In this document: positions 18,156-27,035 of the stretch, one piece after another | Position numbering within the stretch: the first letter of the stretch is position 1 | Layout of the letters: each line of letters opens with the position of its first letter | Position numbers and translations under genes: made by a program | Source of the DNA: Acidimicrobiaceae bacterium | GTDB lineage: Bacteria > Actinomycetota > Acidimicrobiia > Acidimicrobiales > Aldehydirespiratoraceae | Assembly: GCA_026706815.1 (NCBI GenBank) | Contig: JAPOYA010000036.1 | Coordinates: 1 to 58,075, forward strand | Reading direction: 5' to 3' | DNA: 58,075 bases | The notes under the pieces: model-generated | Seen by the model: only the letters and a program-made list of their open reading frames with translations | Databases searched by the model: none | Told to the model about the DNA's origin: nothing

Positions 18156-19237
18156 CGGAGTACTTCCGTGACGGTTCCCGCGGTCACTTTGAGCACTCGG
18201 TCCGGTGTTGCGGCGGGGGGAACCCAGGTGGCTGTGGTGAGGAGTCGCTGACCTGCGGGGAGGGCTTCGAGCAGCGCTTCGGCACGTCCGGCGTCCAGTT
18301 CGGAGAACACATCGTCGAGCAGTAGCAGCGGCTCGGCCGGGCCGTTCTGGCGGACCAGGGCGTCGACCGCGAGCCGCATTGCCAGAACCAGTGACCGCTG
18401 CTCGCCTTGTGAGGCGTGGGTGCGAGCTGGTGTGTCCCCGATATGCAGGGTGATCTCATCGCGGTGCGGGCCAATGGTCGACAGGCCGCGGCGGAGGTCG
18501 ATCGTGCGTGCGTGCTCGAGTGCCGCAGTCAGATCCCCCTCCCAGCTTGGCAGGTAGGCAGCACTTATCTCGGCCGGCCGGCCGGCCACTGCGGCGTATG
18601 CTGCCGACAGCCGCGGTTCGAGTTCGCTCAGCAACTTTTCGCGGGCGTTGCGCAGTGCGCCTCCGGTTGAGGCGAGTTTGGCGTCCCAGACATCGAGGGT
18701 GAAGGCCCCGTCGGCGTCGAGCCGACCGCCGCTGGAGCGCAGCAGCGCGTTGCGTTGCTTGATGATCTTCTCGAGTTCACTGCAGAGCGCGTCGTGGCCG
18801 GGTTGCAGGCTTGTTGCGCCGTCGTCGAGCCAGCGCCGGCGGCCCGCCGGCCCGCCTTTCACGAGTTCCAGATCGTCGGGTGAGAAGATGGTCGCGGGGA
18901 CGACTCCGATCAGGTCTCCTTTGCGACGAAGGGCCTGGCGGTTGATCTGCACACGGTTTCTGCCGACCCGCGGCAGTTCCACTTCGATCAGTTGTCGGCG
19001 GCCGTCGGGGCCTGTCACGTCGGCGCGCATGATCGCCGCGGACGCACCTGTGCGAATCAGTGACTCATCGGCTGCACCGCGGAACGAGCCTCGCCCGGCG
19101 ATCCAGCTAATGGCTTCGAGCAGACTGGTCTTGCCCTGGCCGTTCTCTCCGACGATGACGGTGAGACCGGGATCGAACTCGACCGCGGCTTGGGTGTAGA
19201 TGCGGAAGTCGAGCAGTTCCAAGGTCTGTATTGCCAT
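18152..19237 (-). CDS. recF: DNA replication/repair protein RecF
   Basis: This 361-residue ABC-type ATPase loads RecA at gaps. Walker A is GENGQGKTS at about residues 30-38. The late LLLLDDVFSELDAGRAEALL carries Walker B and the D-loop, preceded by the signature region ASQGEQRSLVLAMRLA. Length and order (dnaN-recF-dciA) are typical. It starts 26 bases after dnaN. Confidence 0.96.
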   Translation of the reverse strand: MAIQTLELLDFRIYTQAAVEFDPGLTVIVGENGQGKTSLLEAISWIAGRGSFRGAADESLIRTGASAAIMRADVTGPDGRRQLIEVELPRVGRNRVQINRQALRRKGDLIGVVPATIFSPDDLELVKGGPAGRRRWLDDGATSLQPGHDALCSELEKIIKQRNALLRSSGGRLDADGAFTLDVWDAKLASTGGALRNAREKLLSELEPRLSAAYAAVAGRPAEISAAYLPSWEGDLTAALEHARTIDLRRGLSTIGPHRDEITLHIGDTPARTHASQGEQRSLVLAMRLAVDALVRQNGPAEPLLLLDDVFSELDAGRAEALLEALPAGQRLLTTATWVPPAATPDRVLKVTAGTVTEVLR

Positions 19238-19263
19238 GTGGCGGCTGCCCGAGGAGCCGGTCC

Positions 19264-20361
19264 CTAGCTGACGCGCACTGGCATCAGCAGATACAGAAAG
19301 TTGGGATCTTCGGAGGATTTGAGCAGGGCCGGCTTCAATTCGCCGAGGGTTTCCAGCATGACTTCTGATCCTGGTGACACTTCGATCCCGTCGATCAGGT
19401 ATTCGGGATTGAACGCGACCATCAGGTCTTCGCCCTGGTATTCGGCCTCGAGGGCTTCGTGGGCTTCTCCCACTTCTTGGGTGACAGCCGCTACCTCGAG
19501 TCCTTCTGCCGACATCGACATACGGATGGGCGTGGACTCTTGGGCCAAGAGCCGAACCCGGCGGAGTGCGTCCAGCAGTTTTTCGCGATCAATGGTGAGG
19601 CGGTTTTCGTGTGTGTCGGGAATCAACCGGTTGTAGTTCGGGAAGTCCCCCTCGATCAGGCGGGTGGTGACAGTCACCGATCCGACCGAGAAGCTGGCGT
19701 TGTGCTCGCCCAGAGAAAGAGTGATCTCCTCCTCTTCACCGACGATCCTGGCGAGCTCTTTCAAAGCGCGGCTTGGGACTAGCACTTTCTGGCCTTCACC
19801 CAGCACCGACAGGCCCTCTATATCGCATACAGCCAAGCGGTAGGAGTCGGTTGACACGAGCCTGAGCCCTCCGGACTCCGCGGCCATCAACACGCCGGTG
19901 AGGATGGGCCTTGCGTCGTCTGACGAGGCTGCCTTGCCTACTTGTTCGATGGCGGCTTTGAACACAGTCGCGTCGAGTGTGACCACATCTCCGGCAGGCT
20001 CGGGGATTTCAGGGAAGTCGTCGGCGGTGATCACTCGGATTGAGAATTCGGAGGGGTTGGCGACGATGCGGGCGTCCTGGTCCTCGATCATCACGTCTAC
20101 GGCGCCGGGTCGAAGTGAACGGACCACGTCGGCCATCAGCTTTGAACGCATGACGGTCACACCGTCGCCGCTGCCGTTGACCGTCACAGTCATTGAGATT
20201 GTCAGGTCACCGTCGCTCCCGGTCGCAGTGAGCTGATCGCCGACGAGCTCAAGACGCACTCCGCCGATCACTGCTGTGCCACCTCGGGCGGCGACGCCTC
20301 GGCCGGCGACGCCCAAGGCTTCTGAGAGTAGGTCTCTTTCGCATCTGAACTGCATGCTCAT
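19264..20361 (-). CDS. dnaN: DNA polymerase III beta subunit (sliding clamp)
   Basis: This 365-residue clamp dimerises around DNA and tethers polymerase. The N-terminus MSMQFRCERDLLSEALGVAG and the C-terminus LKPALLKSSEDPNFLYLLMP match the three-domain beta-clamp family. The ending LMPVRVS corresponds to the conserved LMPVR terminus. An AGGAGAAG site lies 13 bases before the first ATG; a second ATG two codons later is possible. Confidence 0.97.
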   Translation of the reverse strand: MSMQFRCERDLLSEALGVAGRGVAARGGTAVIGGVRLELVGDQLTATGSDGDLTISMTVTVNGSGDGVTVMRSKLMADVVRSLRPGAVDVMIEDQDARIVANPSEFSIRVITADDFPEIPEPAGDVVTLDATVFKAAIEQVGKAASSDDARPILTGVLMAAESGGLRLVSTDSYRLAVCDIEGLSVLGEGQKVLVPSRALKELARIVGEEEEITLSLGEHNASFSVGSVTVTTRLIEGDFPNYNRLIPDTHENRLTIDREKLLDALRRVRLLAQESTPIRMSMSAEGLEVAAVTQEVGEAHEALEAEYQGEDLMVAFNPEYLIDGIEVSPGSEVMLETLGELKPALLKSSEDPNFLYLLMPVRVS

Positions 20362-20655
20362 TGTGCGATCACTTCTCCTGAGTTCTTGTATGAATATTCC
20401 TTGTAGGAGTTCATAGGGGTTGTGGATTGTGGATGAGTGTCAGTCTGCCTTGGATTTCCGCAGTTTCTGCATCCCCATGGTTTGCCCGGTGCTTCACAGC
20501 TCGGGCTGAGCCGGCAGCTGGGCTGGGGGTTGTGGAGGGGTTTGCAGTTCGGGTCCACTGGCGTTGCACAGGCGATCTACAGTTTTGTCCACTGGTCCTG
20601 CGTGTGGCGGTGACCGGCGTGCGAGTGTCCTGCGTCCCCCCGTGTTCGGGCGAGA
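20362..20655. other. Probable oriC (dnaA-dnaN intergenic region)
   Basis: The 294-bp gap between dnaN and dnaA has no gene and holds several DnaA-box-like 9-mers. TGTGGATTG (20421) and TGTGGATGA (20428) are overlapping near-matches on the minus strand. TGTGGAGGG lies at 20530, and TTGTCCACT at 20584-20592 is one mismatch from TTGTCCACA. Gene orientation switches around this area, with leftward genes on the left and rightward rpmH-parB on the right, as expected at an origin. A second candidate is the AT-rich stretch at about 22262-22321 near the DnaA boxes at the dnaA 5' end, so the exact unwinding site is unresolved. Confidence 0.6.
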
Positions 20656-22113
20656 TCACGGCGGTTCGTTGAGCCGACGTTGAAGTTCGGTGACTTTGTC
20701 GAATATCTGTTGGCGTTCACCCATTCGGGCTTCGATCTTGCGCACGGCGTGCATGACGGTCGTGTGGTCGCGGTGCCCGAAGGCGCGGCCGATGTCGGGG
20801 AAGCTGAGATCGGTCATGTTGCGGGTGACGTACATGGCGACTTGTCTGGCGTCGACGAGTGGTCGGCGTCTGCTGCCTCCGGTGATCTGGTCGACTTCGA
20901 AGCCGAACATCTCGCCTGTGAGCTCGATGATGCGTGTCGCTGTGACGGGTGGTTTTTGGGAGTTGTTGATCAGGTCGGTGAGGACGTAGCTCGCCAGTCG
21001 CACGTCGAGGGGCTGCTCGGTGAGGCTCGCGTACGCGGTCACCTTGATGAGCGCTCCTTCGAGTTCACGGATTGACTGGGTGATGTTCTCGGCGATGAAG
21101 GTGAAGACGCCGCTCGGGATTTGGATTGTTCGCGATTCGGCCTTCTTGCGGAGGATGGCGAGCCGGGTTTCGAGGTCGGGCCTTTGGATGTCTGTTATCA
21201 GGCCCCACTTGAAGCGGTTGCGCAGGCGCTCTTCGAGGGTTGGCATGGCGTCGGGCGTCCGGTCTGACGACAGCACGATCTGCTTGTTGTTCTGGTGTAG
21301 TTCGTTGAACGTGTGGAAGAACTCTTCTTGGAGGCCTTCCTTGCCCTCCATGAACTGGATGTCGTCGATGAGGAGCACGTCGTTGGTCCGGTAGCGGCGC
21401 TTGAATTCGGGCTGTGTGTTGGTGCGGATCGCTTGGACGAACTCGTTGAGAAACGTTTCGGTCGACACGTAGCGGACTTTGTAGTGCGAGTAGTGGCTGC
21501 CGATGTAGTGGGCGATACCTCGCAGCAGGTGGGTTTTCCCGAGCCCCGAGTCGCCGTGGATGAACAGTGGGTTGTAGCTGGCGGCTGGTGTCTCGGCTAC
21601 AGAGAATGCTGCCGCGTGGGCGAAGCGGTTGGACGGGCCGATGACGAAATGCTCGAACGTGAACTTCTCGTTGAGTTCTTTCCTGGCCTCGGGCAGCGCC
21701 TCGGGGAGTGGTTCAGAAATCGGCTTTGACTTGGGTATATGTTCAGGTGGTGGGGCGGTCAGGTCGGCCGATGGAACAGCGAAGGCTGTCCCGGTCCAGC
21801 CCGTGTCGATCTCCACCCGCACGGTCGCGTCGGAGCGGCTTTCGGTGATCGCGTGTTCGACCAATCCGAGATATCTGCCCTCGATTCGTTCTTTCTGAAG
21901 ACCGTTGGGGACAACGATGACCAACTCTCCCCCATCGAATGCGGCGGCTCTGGCCCCACTGAATGTGGTGTGCCAGACGGCATCGCTTACCTGGGCGCGG
22001 ATGCTCTCGGCACAGGAACTCCACAAGCCGTTCGCATCGTCTGCCTCATTGTCGTTCACCTCATTGTTGTTCAATTGACTCTCCACAGGATTGTCCACAG
22101 ATGTGGACGACAC
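20656..22113 (-). CDS. dnaA: Chromosomal replication initiator DnaA
   Basis: DnaA opens the origin. Domain I (GLWSSCAESIRAQVSDAVWH) is followed by a linker. The AAA+ domain carries Walker A GDSGLGKTHLL and Walker B VLLIDDIQF. The C-terminal DNA-binding helix DHTTVMHAVRKIEARMGE recognises DnaA boxes. The start is uncertain: GTG at 22113 gives about 485 residues; a TTG at 22206 or a GTG nearer domain I is possible, and none has a strong ribosome site. Two DnaA boxes fall within the first codons of the chosen frame. Confidence 0.95.
   Translation of the reverse strand: MSSTSVDNPVESQLNNNEVNDNEADDANGLWSSCAESIRAQVSDAVWHTTFSGARAAAFDGGELVIVVPNGLQKERIEGRYLGLVEHAITESRSDATVRVEIDTGWTGTAFAVPSADLTAPPPEHIPKSKPISEPLPEALPEARKELNEKFTFEHFVIGPSNRFAHAAAFSVAETPAASYNPLFIHGDSGLGKTHLLRGIAHYIGSHYSHYKVRYVSTETFLNEFVQAIRTNTQPEFKRRYRTNDVLLIDDIQFMEGKEGLQEEFFHTFNELHQNNKQIVLSSDRTPDAMPTLEERLRNRFKWGLITDIQRPDLETRLAILRKKAESRTIQIPSGVFTFIAENITQSIRELEGALIKVTAYASLTEQPLDVRLASYVLTDLINNSQKPPVTATRIIELTGEMFGFEVDQITGGSRRRPLVDARQVAMYVTRNMTDLSFPDIGRAFGHRDHTTVMHAVRKIEARMGERQQIFDKVTELQRRLNEPP
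22091..22110. promoter_or_regulatory. Facing DnaA boxes at the dnaA 5' end
   Basis: TTGTCCACA (22091-22099), a perfect actinobacterial DnaA box, is followed two bases later by TGTGGACGA (22102-22110), the complement of a one-mismatch box. The pair forms an inverted arrangement at the beginning of dnaA, consistent with DnaA autoregulation or an origin element. The rest of the gap up to rpmH holds an AT-rich stretch at about 22262-22321 and the rpmH promoter, and no other gene that I can support. Confidence 0.6.
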
Positions 22114-22385
22114 TTTTGTTTGAACTTGGTCGAGGGAGCGACGGTGACTGACAGTGTGTCGTTGTCGGTGAGGCAACCCAACCGTGGTAGGAGGTGAACT
22201 TAGCAACGTTCACGATCTCTGCAACTTGAAACGGGAGGTCTTTTCATCGGGCCTGTTCACGGGACAATAAGCGCTTCAAATTACATATGTGGAAGAATGA
22301 ATCTCATAGTTGTGATTTCCGCGTGAGGCTCGAATTCTGGTCGTCGGGGGCGCCTCATCGGGGTCACAGAGACCGTTTGTGGTGG

Positions 22386-22415
22386 TTGTTGCTGTAGCCT
22401 TGCAACCCGTACTGT
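22386..22415 (+). promoter_or_regulatory. Candidate rpmH promoter
   Basis: TTGTTG as -35 and TACTGT as -10, separated by 18 bases, sit about 80 bases before rpmH on the plus strand. The fit is reasonable for a housekeeping promoter in a GC-rich genome. Confidence 0.45.
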
Positions 22416-22497
22416 GATCGGAGACCATGTCGGTTCTCGAGGGAACCCGACGTTTGCCACGACCGCACCATCTGCGGGTGGCTCTTGTGGAGGAACA

Positions 22498-22632
22498 ATG
22501 AAGCGGACTTATCAGCCCAATGTGCGCAAGCGAAAAATGAAGCATGGTTTTCGCGCTCGCATGAGCACTCGGGGCGGGCGTTCAGTCTTGACCCACCGCC
22601 GTCAGAAGAAGCGGACGCGGCTTTCCGCGTGA
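22498..22632 (+). CDS. rpmH: 50S ribosomal protein L34
   Basis: The 44-residue product, [20 protein letters not shown] then [20 protein letters not shown], is a textbook L34. A strong GTGGAGGAACA ribosome site precedes the ATG. It begins the rightward rpmH-rnpA-yidD-yidC run, opposite to dnaA. Its stop overlaps the rnpA start. Confidence 0.98.
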   Translation: MKRTYQPNVRKRKMKHGFRARMSTRGGRSVLTHRRQKKRTRLSA

Positions 22633-22988
22633 TTGAGGCTCTGTCTGGTCGTCGCGCCCTCGAACGTTTGAGGGCGGAGGGAATGCGCCGCGGCCGAGGT
22701 CCCCTTCGGCTGGTTTCACGGCCCGCGCCCGCACATAATCCCACGCAGAGTGTGAGAATAGCCTTCTCAATCTCACGTAAAGTGGGAAATGCGGTGCAGC
22801 GAAACAGAATCCGCCGCCGGATCCGAGCGACACTGCAGGATATTTCCCGTCAGACCCCGTCGATCCTTCCACCGGGCGACTATCTGTTCCGGGTCACCTC
22901 CAAGATTGAGCACTGGTCGCCGACGGAACTTCGAGCGATTGTGTCTGAGTTGTTGTCCCCCTCAGCGATGTCAGGCGCGAAACCATGA
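22629..22988 (+). CDS. rnpA: Ribonuclease P protein component
   Basis: This 119-residue basic protein binds RNase P RNA for tRNA 5' processing. The family motif is [20 protein letters not shown] followed by RRIRA. I chose the GTG that overlaps the rpmH stop as GTGA; it gives a normal length and keeps translational coupling. The reading frame extends upstream inside rpmH, but that part is shadow. Its stop overlaps the yidD start (ATGA). Confidence 0.93.
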   Translation: MIEALSGRRALERLRAEGMRRGRGPLRLVSRPAPAHNPTQSVRIAFSISRKVGNAVQRNRIRRRIRATLQDISRQTPSILPPGDYLFRVTSKIEHWSPTELRAIVSELLSPSAMSGAKP

Positions 22989-23260
22989 GTTCCTGTCGAC
23001 TCAACCCATCGACCCGCCTGCTGCGAGCATTGATTCGGGGATATCAGCAAGTCACCGCGGGACGCATATCGCCATGTCGACATGTACCGGGGTGCTCGAC
23101 CTATGCGATTGAAGCCCTGGAATCCCATGGCTCCATTCGCGGCGGTTGGCTGGCCGCCAAACGTATTTGTCGTTGCCATCCCTGGGGCACTTCTGGCTAT
23201 GACCCGGTGCCTTTGGATGGGGAGTCGCGCTTCACTCGGGAGTCACAGTGCTCGACCTGA
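22985..23260 (+). CDS. yidD: Membrane protein insertion efficiency factor YidD
   Basis: This 91-residue YidD-family protein assists YidC-dependent membrane insertion. It shows the family's [20 protein letters not shown], the Cys-bearing [15 protein letters not shown] and the [19 protein letters not shown] ending. Start and stop overlap both neighbours (rnpA and yidC), indicating coupled expression. Confidence 0.95.
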   Translation: MSSCRLNPSTRLLRALIRGYQQVTAGRISPCRHVPGCSTYAIEALESHGSIRGGWLAAKRICRCHPWGTSGYDPVPLDGESRFTRESQCST

Positions 23261-24498
23261 TCTTCGATCTGGCCGGTGAGATTCTCGCTTACTGCTACCA
23301 GCTCTGGCCGTCGTATGGCATGGCCGTTGCGGGGCTCACCCTTGTCGTGATGATCATCGTCACGCCGTTGACCCTCAAGGGCACAAAGTCGATGCTGCAG
23401 ATGCAGCGTTTCCAACCTGAGCTGAAGGCGATCCAAAACCGCAACCGCGGCGACCGCCAAAAGATGAACGAAGAGATGCTGGCCTTCCAACAGGAGCACG
23501 GCATCTCAATGTTCGGGGGCTGTTTGCCCCTGCTGGTGCAGATGCCGCTCTTCTTGGTGCTGTTCCGTGTGGTCCAAGGTCTAACGAGTCGGGCCACAAA
23601 CTTCGGCAACCAGTTCGGATGGACAAGCGGCCGCGTGTCCTCGGGCCTCACACTCGACAGCACCGCGTTTGCTTCGACCGACCGGCCGTTCCTTCCGCAG
23701 AATCTCCCGGTCGACAGTGACCTCTACTTGAGACTTGCGGGCGGTGCAGGAGACACGATCGAGGATCGTCCAACCGAGATGGTGTCGTGGGGAATAGATC
23801 TGGCTCGCAGCGCGCAGGATGTGATCGGAGACAGTCTGATTTCAGGTGTCCCCTATCTGATTTTGATCCTGATTGTGCTGGCGTCCAGCCTTTTTCAACA
23901 GAAGCAGATTCAGGGCCGGAATGCCTCGGCGATGCCTCCACAGCAACAGATGCTGATGAAGATTTTCCCTTACATGTTGCCTGTGTTCAGCTTCACGATG
24001 CCGGCTGCTCTGGTTGTGTACTTCGTTGTGTCCAATCTCTATCGAATCGGTCAGCAAGCCTATATCACCCGGAGTCTGTACCGCGGGGAGGACAGCCCCG
24101 GGGCTCTGCTGGCCAAGAAACGTGAGGAGATGGCGAATGCCGCCGACGAAACCACTGCGTCAAAGAGCATTACGCCGAAAAAGGGAGCCCCGACGCCAAA
24201 GCGAGACGGCAGTTATGCCAAGAAGGGCGGGAGACAACCGGCACGCAGGAACCCGCCGAACCGCTCAAGCGGCAAGAAGGACGCGGGTCGATCAAAGAAG
24301 GACACGGGTCGATCCGGGGGCAGGAGTGCTCCAGCCAAGTCTGAGGCGAAGGCGAAAGCCAACAAGCCCGACAAACAACCTGAACAGAAGCGTACCGGTG
24401 CGGGTAGGACGGGAAATGCCCCGACTCGGCACCATCGAGGGCCTAGTCGTACGACTGAACCAGGTTCTCCACAGCACAAGAGACGAAAGAAGAAGTAG
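23248..24498 (+). CDS. yidC: Membrane insertase YidC/OxaI with long basic tail
   Basis: This insertase of the Oxa1 type is 416 residues long and lacks the large periplasmic domain of proteobacterial YidC, as is normal for Gram-positives. Core helices include [39 protein letters not shown] and [36 protein letters not shown] is the last conserved segment. The final ~125 residues are an unusually long Lys/Arg/Gly-rich cytoplasmic tail, expected to contact the ribosome, and it carries a 21-bp imperfect tandem repeat. The GTG start follows GGGAG. Confidence 0.95.
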   Translation: MLDLIFDLAGEILAYCYQLWPSYGMAVAGLTLVVMIIVTPLTLKGTKSMLQMQRFQPELKAIQNRNRGDRQKMNEEMLAFQQEHGISMFGGCLPLLVQMPLFLVLFRVVQGLTSRATNFGNQFGWTSGRVSSGLTLDSTAFASTDRPFLPQNLPVDSDLYLRLAGGAGDTIEDRPTEMVSWGIDLARSAQDVIGDSLISGVPYLILILIVLASSLFQQKQIQGRNASAMPPQQQMLMKIFPYMLPVFSFTMPAALVVYFVVSNLYRIGQQAYITRSLYRGEDSPGALLAKKREEMANAADETTASKSITPKKGAPTPKRDGSYAKKGGRQPARRNPPNRSSGKKDAGRSKKDTGRSGGRSAPAKSEAKAKANKPDKQPEQKRTGAGRTGNAPTRHHRGPSRTTEPGSPQHKRRKKK

Positions 24499-24507
24499 CG
24501 CCAATCT

Positions 24508-24523
24508 CCCACTGGCGGGTGGG
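24508..24523 (+). terminator. Short hairpin between yidC and jag
   Basis: CCCAC-TGGCGG-GTGGG followed by CTTTCTT could form a 5-bp stem-loop with a partly T-rich tail just after yidC. It is weak, and may attenuate rather than stop transcription because jag follows closely. Confidence 0.3.
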
Positions 24524-24567
24524 CTTTCTTGGTGGGATTGGACAGCGCACAAGCGAAAGGAGCAGTG

Positions 24568-25461
24568 ATGGAATGGGTAGAAAGCATCGGCGATTCGATC
24601 GAACTGGCAAAAGAACACGCCTTGGATCGGTTGGGGGTTCACGAAGACGACGCGGAGTTCGATGTCCTTAGCGATGTAAAGACGGGAGTGTTCGGTCGCG
24701 TCAAGGAACCGGCCCGGGTGAGGGCGCGCGTTCGTCCCAAGACTCCTAGGGCGAAGGAAAACCGCGGCCGGCGAGATCGCGGCAACAGACGCGGCCGGCA
24801 GGGCCGGGGGAGCCGCAACGGCAACAACCGGGGAGATCAGGAGTCCGGTAGGCGCCACCGGTCCCAGAATGACAAAGCCAAGAAAGCAAAAACCGACAAC
24901 CAGCCCTCGCATAGTCGACAAACCGACCAGAAGCAGCAAACTCCGCAAAAACCCAAGAAAAAGGCAGAAATTGTGAACCAAGACCAAGAAACGATGCCCT
25001 TACCGCAGCAGGCCGATATTGCTGAGGATTTCGTTAGGGGCCTAGCTGAACGGTTTGGAGCAACCGTCGAGTTCCATAGAGAGAATATCGGGATCGACGA
25101 GATCCGTATTACTGTCAGCGGCGATCGATTGGGCCGCATGGTCGGCCATCGGGGAATGACCGCGGGGGCGATCGACGACTTGGTCCGGACGGTTTTGCAG
25201 CGTCGAGCAGGCAGCGCCCGCAATGGGCGCGTTCGGGTGGACGTCGGAGGCGTTATCGCGCGACGGAACGAAGCGCTGATTCGATTTGCCCGCGAACAGG
25301 CCCTCGAAGTGCAAGATTCCGGCGTGCCCCGATCACTTGAGCCTATGAGTGCGGCCGACCGCAAGATCGTTCATGATGCTGTTGACGGGACGGCGGGCGT
25401 GCAAACCATCTCCGAAGGAGACGATCCTCGCCGTTACGTGGTGATCGCCCCGTCTGAATAG
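24568..25461 (+). CDS. jag: Jag/KhpB RNA-binding protein with extended linker
   Basis: This 297-residue protein has an N-terminal Jag domain (residues about 1-50; ESIGDSIELAKEHALDRLGV), a very long basic, Gln-rich linker (about 51-145), a KH domain (about 150-225) with the VGHRG loop, and a C-terminal R3H domain with DRKIVH. Jag/KhpB binds RNA and affects cell elongation in Firmicutes. The ATG was chosen because GAAAGGAG lies just upstream; an in-frame upstream codon is possible. It lies in the standard yidC-jag-rsmG order. Confidence 0.93.
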   Translation: MEWVESIGDSIELAKEHALDRLGVHEDDAEFDVLSDVKTGVFGRVKEPARVRARVRPKTPRAKENRGRRDRGNRRGRQGRGSRNGNNRGDQESGRRHRSQNDKAKKAKTDNQPSHSRQTDQKQQTPQKPKKKAEIVNQDQETMPLPQQADIAEDFVRGLAERFGATVEFHRENIGIDEIRITVSGDRLGRMVGHRGMTAGAIDDLVRTVLQRRAGSARNGRVRVDVGGVIARRNEALIRFAREQALEVQDSGVPRSLEPMSAADRKIVHDAVDGTAGVQTISEGDDPRRYVVIAPSE

Positions 25462-25492
25462 CACGTAGCGCCAAAACTGGTGGACGAGGCTG

Positions 25493-26122
25493 GTGACTGA
25501 TTCTGGTTACGAGGAGCTGGCAGCAGTCTGGGAGAAGGCGCGGGCAATCGGCTCCCTTGGCTCAGCGTCGATTAAATCGCTTCGTGACCACGCATCGGGC
25601 TATATTTTGCCTAGCTTTGGCCTGCGGCCTGGTGCGTGTTGCGTTGATATGGGCTCTGGTGTAGGTGTGCCGGGCGTGTTGCTCGCGATGTTGCATCCAA
25701 CAACGACTTGGCGGTTGCTGGACGCAAATGAGCGGCGTTGCGAGTTCGCAGACCGTGCAGTTCGCGCAGTTGGCCTTGACGATCGAGTTGAAGTCGTACA
25801 CGGTCGTGCAGATGACTTCGCCCGTGAACCGCAGTGGAGGTCAGCGCATGATCTGGCGGTTGCCCGTCTGTTCGGGCCTCCGAGCGAAGTAGCAGAATGC
25901 GGGATCCCCCTACTGGCTGAGGAGGGATCTCTGGTGGTTTCGTCATCGGAGGACACCGCAAAGGCTTGGTTTTCTGCGGACTTGTCGCTGCTCGCGGCTG
26001 CGGTGATCGAAGAGTGGGAAACGAGTTCAGGCTCTTACATTCGTGTGCAGCGCACAGGTGGAGCCATTGCCGATCGGCTCCCCCGTCGCCCGCCAGCACG
26101 GCGGCGCGACCCGCTGTTTTGA
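25493..26122 (+). CDS. rsmG: 16S rRNA (guanine-527 N7)-methyltransferase
   Basis: This 209-residue SAM-dependent methyltransferase of the GidB/RsmG family shows the SAM loop VDMGSGVGVPGVLLAMLHP, LLDANERRCEFADRAVRAVG and the late VARLFGPPSEVAECGIPLL. The conserved ARA of other RsmGs reads ARL here. The GTG start follows the gap after jag. The parS site begins just past its stop. Confidence 0.92.
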   Translation: MTDSGYEELAAVWEKARAIGSLGSASIKSLRDHASGYILPSFGLRPGACCVDMGSGVGVPGVLLAMLHPTTTWRLLDANERRCEFADRAVRAVGLDDRVEVVHGRADDFAREPQWRSAHDLAVARLFGPPSEVAECGIPLLAEEGSLVVSSSEDTAKAWFSADLSLLAAAVIEEWETSSGSYIRVQRTGGAIADRLPRRPPARRRDPLF

Positions 26123-26123
26123 G

Positions 26124-26139
26124 TGTTTCACGTGAAACG
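26124..26139. other. parS centromere site
   Basis: TGTTTCACGTGAAACG contains the full 14-bp palindrome GTTTCACGTGAAAC, the universal chromosomal parS core; only the last base differs from the 16-bp consensus. It sits just upstream of parA-parB, near the origin, where ParB would nucleate and spread. Confidence 0.93.
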
Positions 26140-26158
26140 CGCAGCCGGGAGAAAATCG

Positions 26159-26174
26159 TGGTTCACATGAAACA
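26159..26174. other. Degenerate parS-like site
   Basis: TGGTTCACATGAAACA matches the 16-bp parS consensus at 14 positions and lies 35 bases from the perfect site. Weak ParB binding is plausible; it could also help control the parAB promoter. Confidence 0.55.
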
Positions 26175-26258
26175 CATTCCACATAAACTAATGAGGGTCC
26201 TTGACCTCGGGTATCTCCTGACCGAAGATATCCGTGCTCGGAGGAAGGAGTTGGTTTC

Positions 26259-27035
26259 GTGACTCAACCCAAGACGAGGGTGTTTGCTGTAGCCAACCAG
26301 AAAGGCGGGGTCGGGAAGACCACGACGACCGTCAACCTGGCTGCTTGTATGGCGCAACTGGGCCAGCGCGTGCTGATTGTGGACTTGGACCCTCAAGCGA
26401 ATGCTACAAGGGGACTCGGCATCGACTCGCGCATGGTCGATCATTCTCTCTACGATGTGATGCTTCTGGACGTTCCGCTCGAGGATGTGATCGAGCCGGT
26501 TTCGGTAAAAAACCTGTACATCGTTCCGTCAAGCCTGGATCTCGCCGGCGCTGAAATCGAGTTGGTTCCGACAATGAACCGTGAGAGGAAATTGAAGGCG
26601 GCTCTTGAATCAGTGTCCGAAGACTATGACATTGTGTTCATTGATTGCCCGCCGTCGCTCGGGCTTCTCACGATCAATGGGTTGACCGCGGCAAACGAAG
26701 TGCTGGTGCCAGTCCAGGCCGAGTACTACGCGCTTGAAGGCCTCGGCCTCTTGATTCGCAATATCGACTTGGTCACACGCAACCTCAATCCGGAGCTTCA
26801 TCTCAGCACCATCGTGTTGGGGATGGTTGATGCACGGACGAAGTTGTCCAGACAGGTGTCCGAGGAGGTCCGCGGCCACTTTGGTGACAAGGTGTGCCGC
26901 CAGGTGGTTCCTCGAGCGGTCCGCTTGAGTGAAGCCCCGAGTTTTGGTCAGCCGATATCCGTATTTGATCCCGGATCGCGGGCGGCGACTGCCTATCGAA
27001 CCCTAGCAAAGGAGATTCTTGGTGAGCAGACGTAG
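26259..27035 (+). CDS. parA: Chromosome partitioning ATPase ParA
   Basis: This 258-residue Walker-type ATPase moves ParB-parS complexes. The deviant Walker A is KGGVGKTTTTVNLA, and further motifs are LIVDLDPQANAT and FIDCPPSLGLLTINGL. GTG start with AAGGAG upstream. The 3' end overlaps the parB start, so the pair is coupled. No N-terminal extension is present, typical of chromosomal type Ia ParA/Soj. Confidence 0.96.
   Translation: MTQPKTRVFAVANQKGGVGKTTTTVNLAACMAQLGQRVLIVDLDPQANATRGLGIDSRMVDHSLYDVMLLDVPLEDVIEPVSVKNLYIVPSSLDLAGAEIELVPTMNRERKLKAALESVSEDYDIVFIDCPPSLGLLTINGLTAANEVLVPVQAEYYALEGLGLLIRNIDLVTRNLNPELHLSTIVLGMVDARTKLSRQVSEEVRGHFGDKVCRQVVPRAVRLSEAPSFGQPISVFDPGSRAATAYRTLAKEILGEQT

Noticed and set aside
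24292..24987. 231-codon minus frame of Leu/Phe-rich residues
   Set aside because: Antisense to the basic yidC tail and jag, which forces hydrophobic codons on the other strand.
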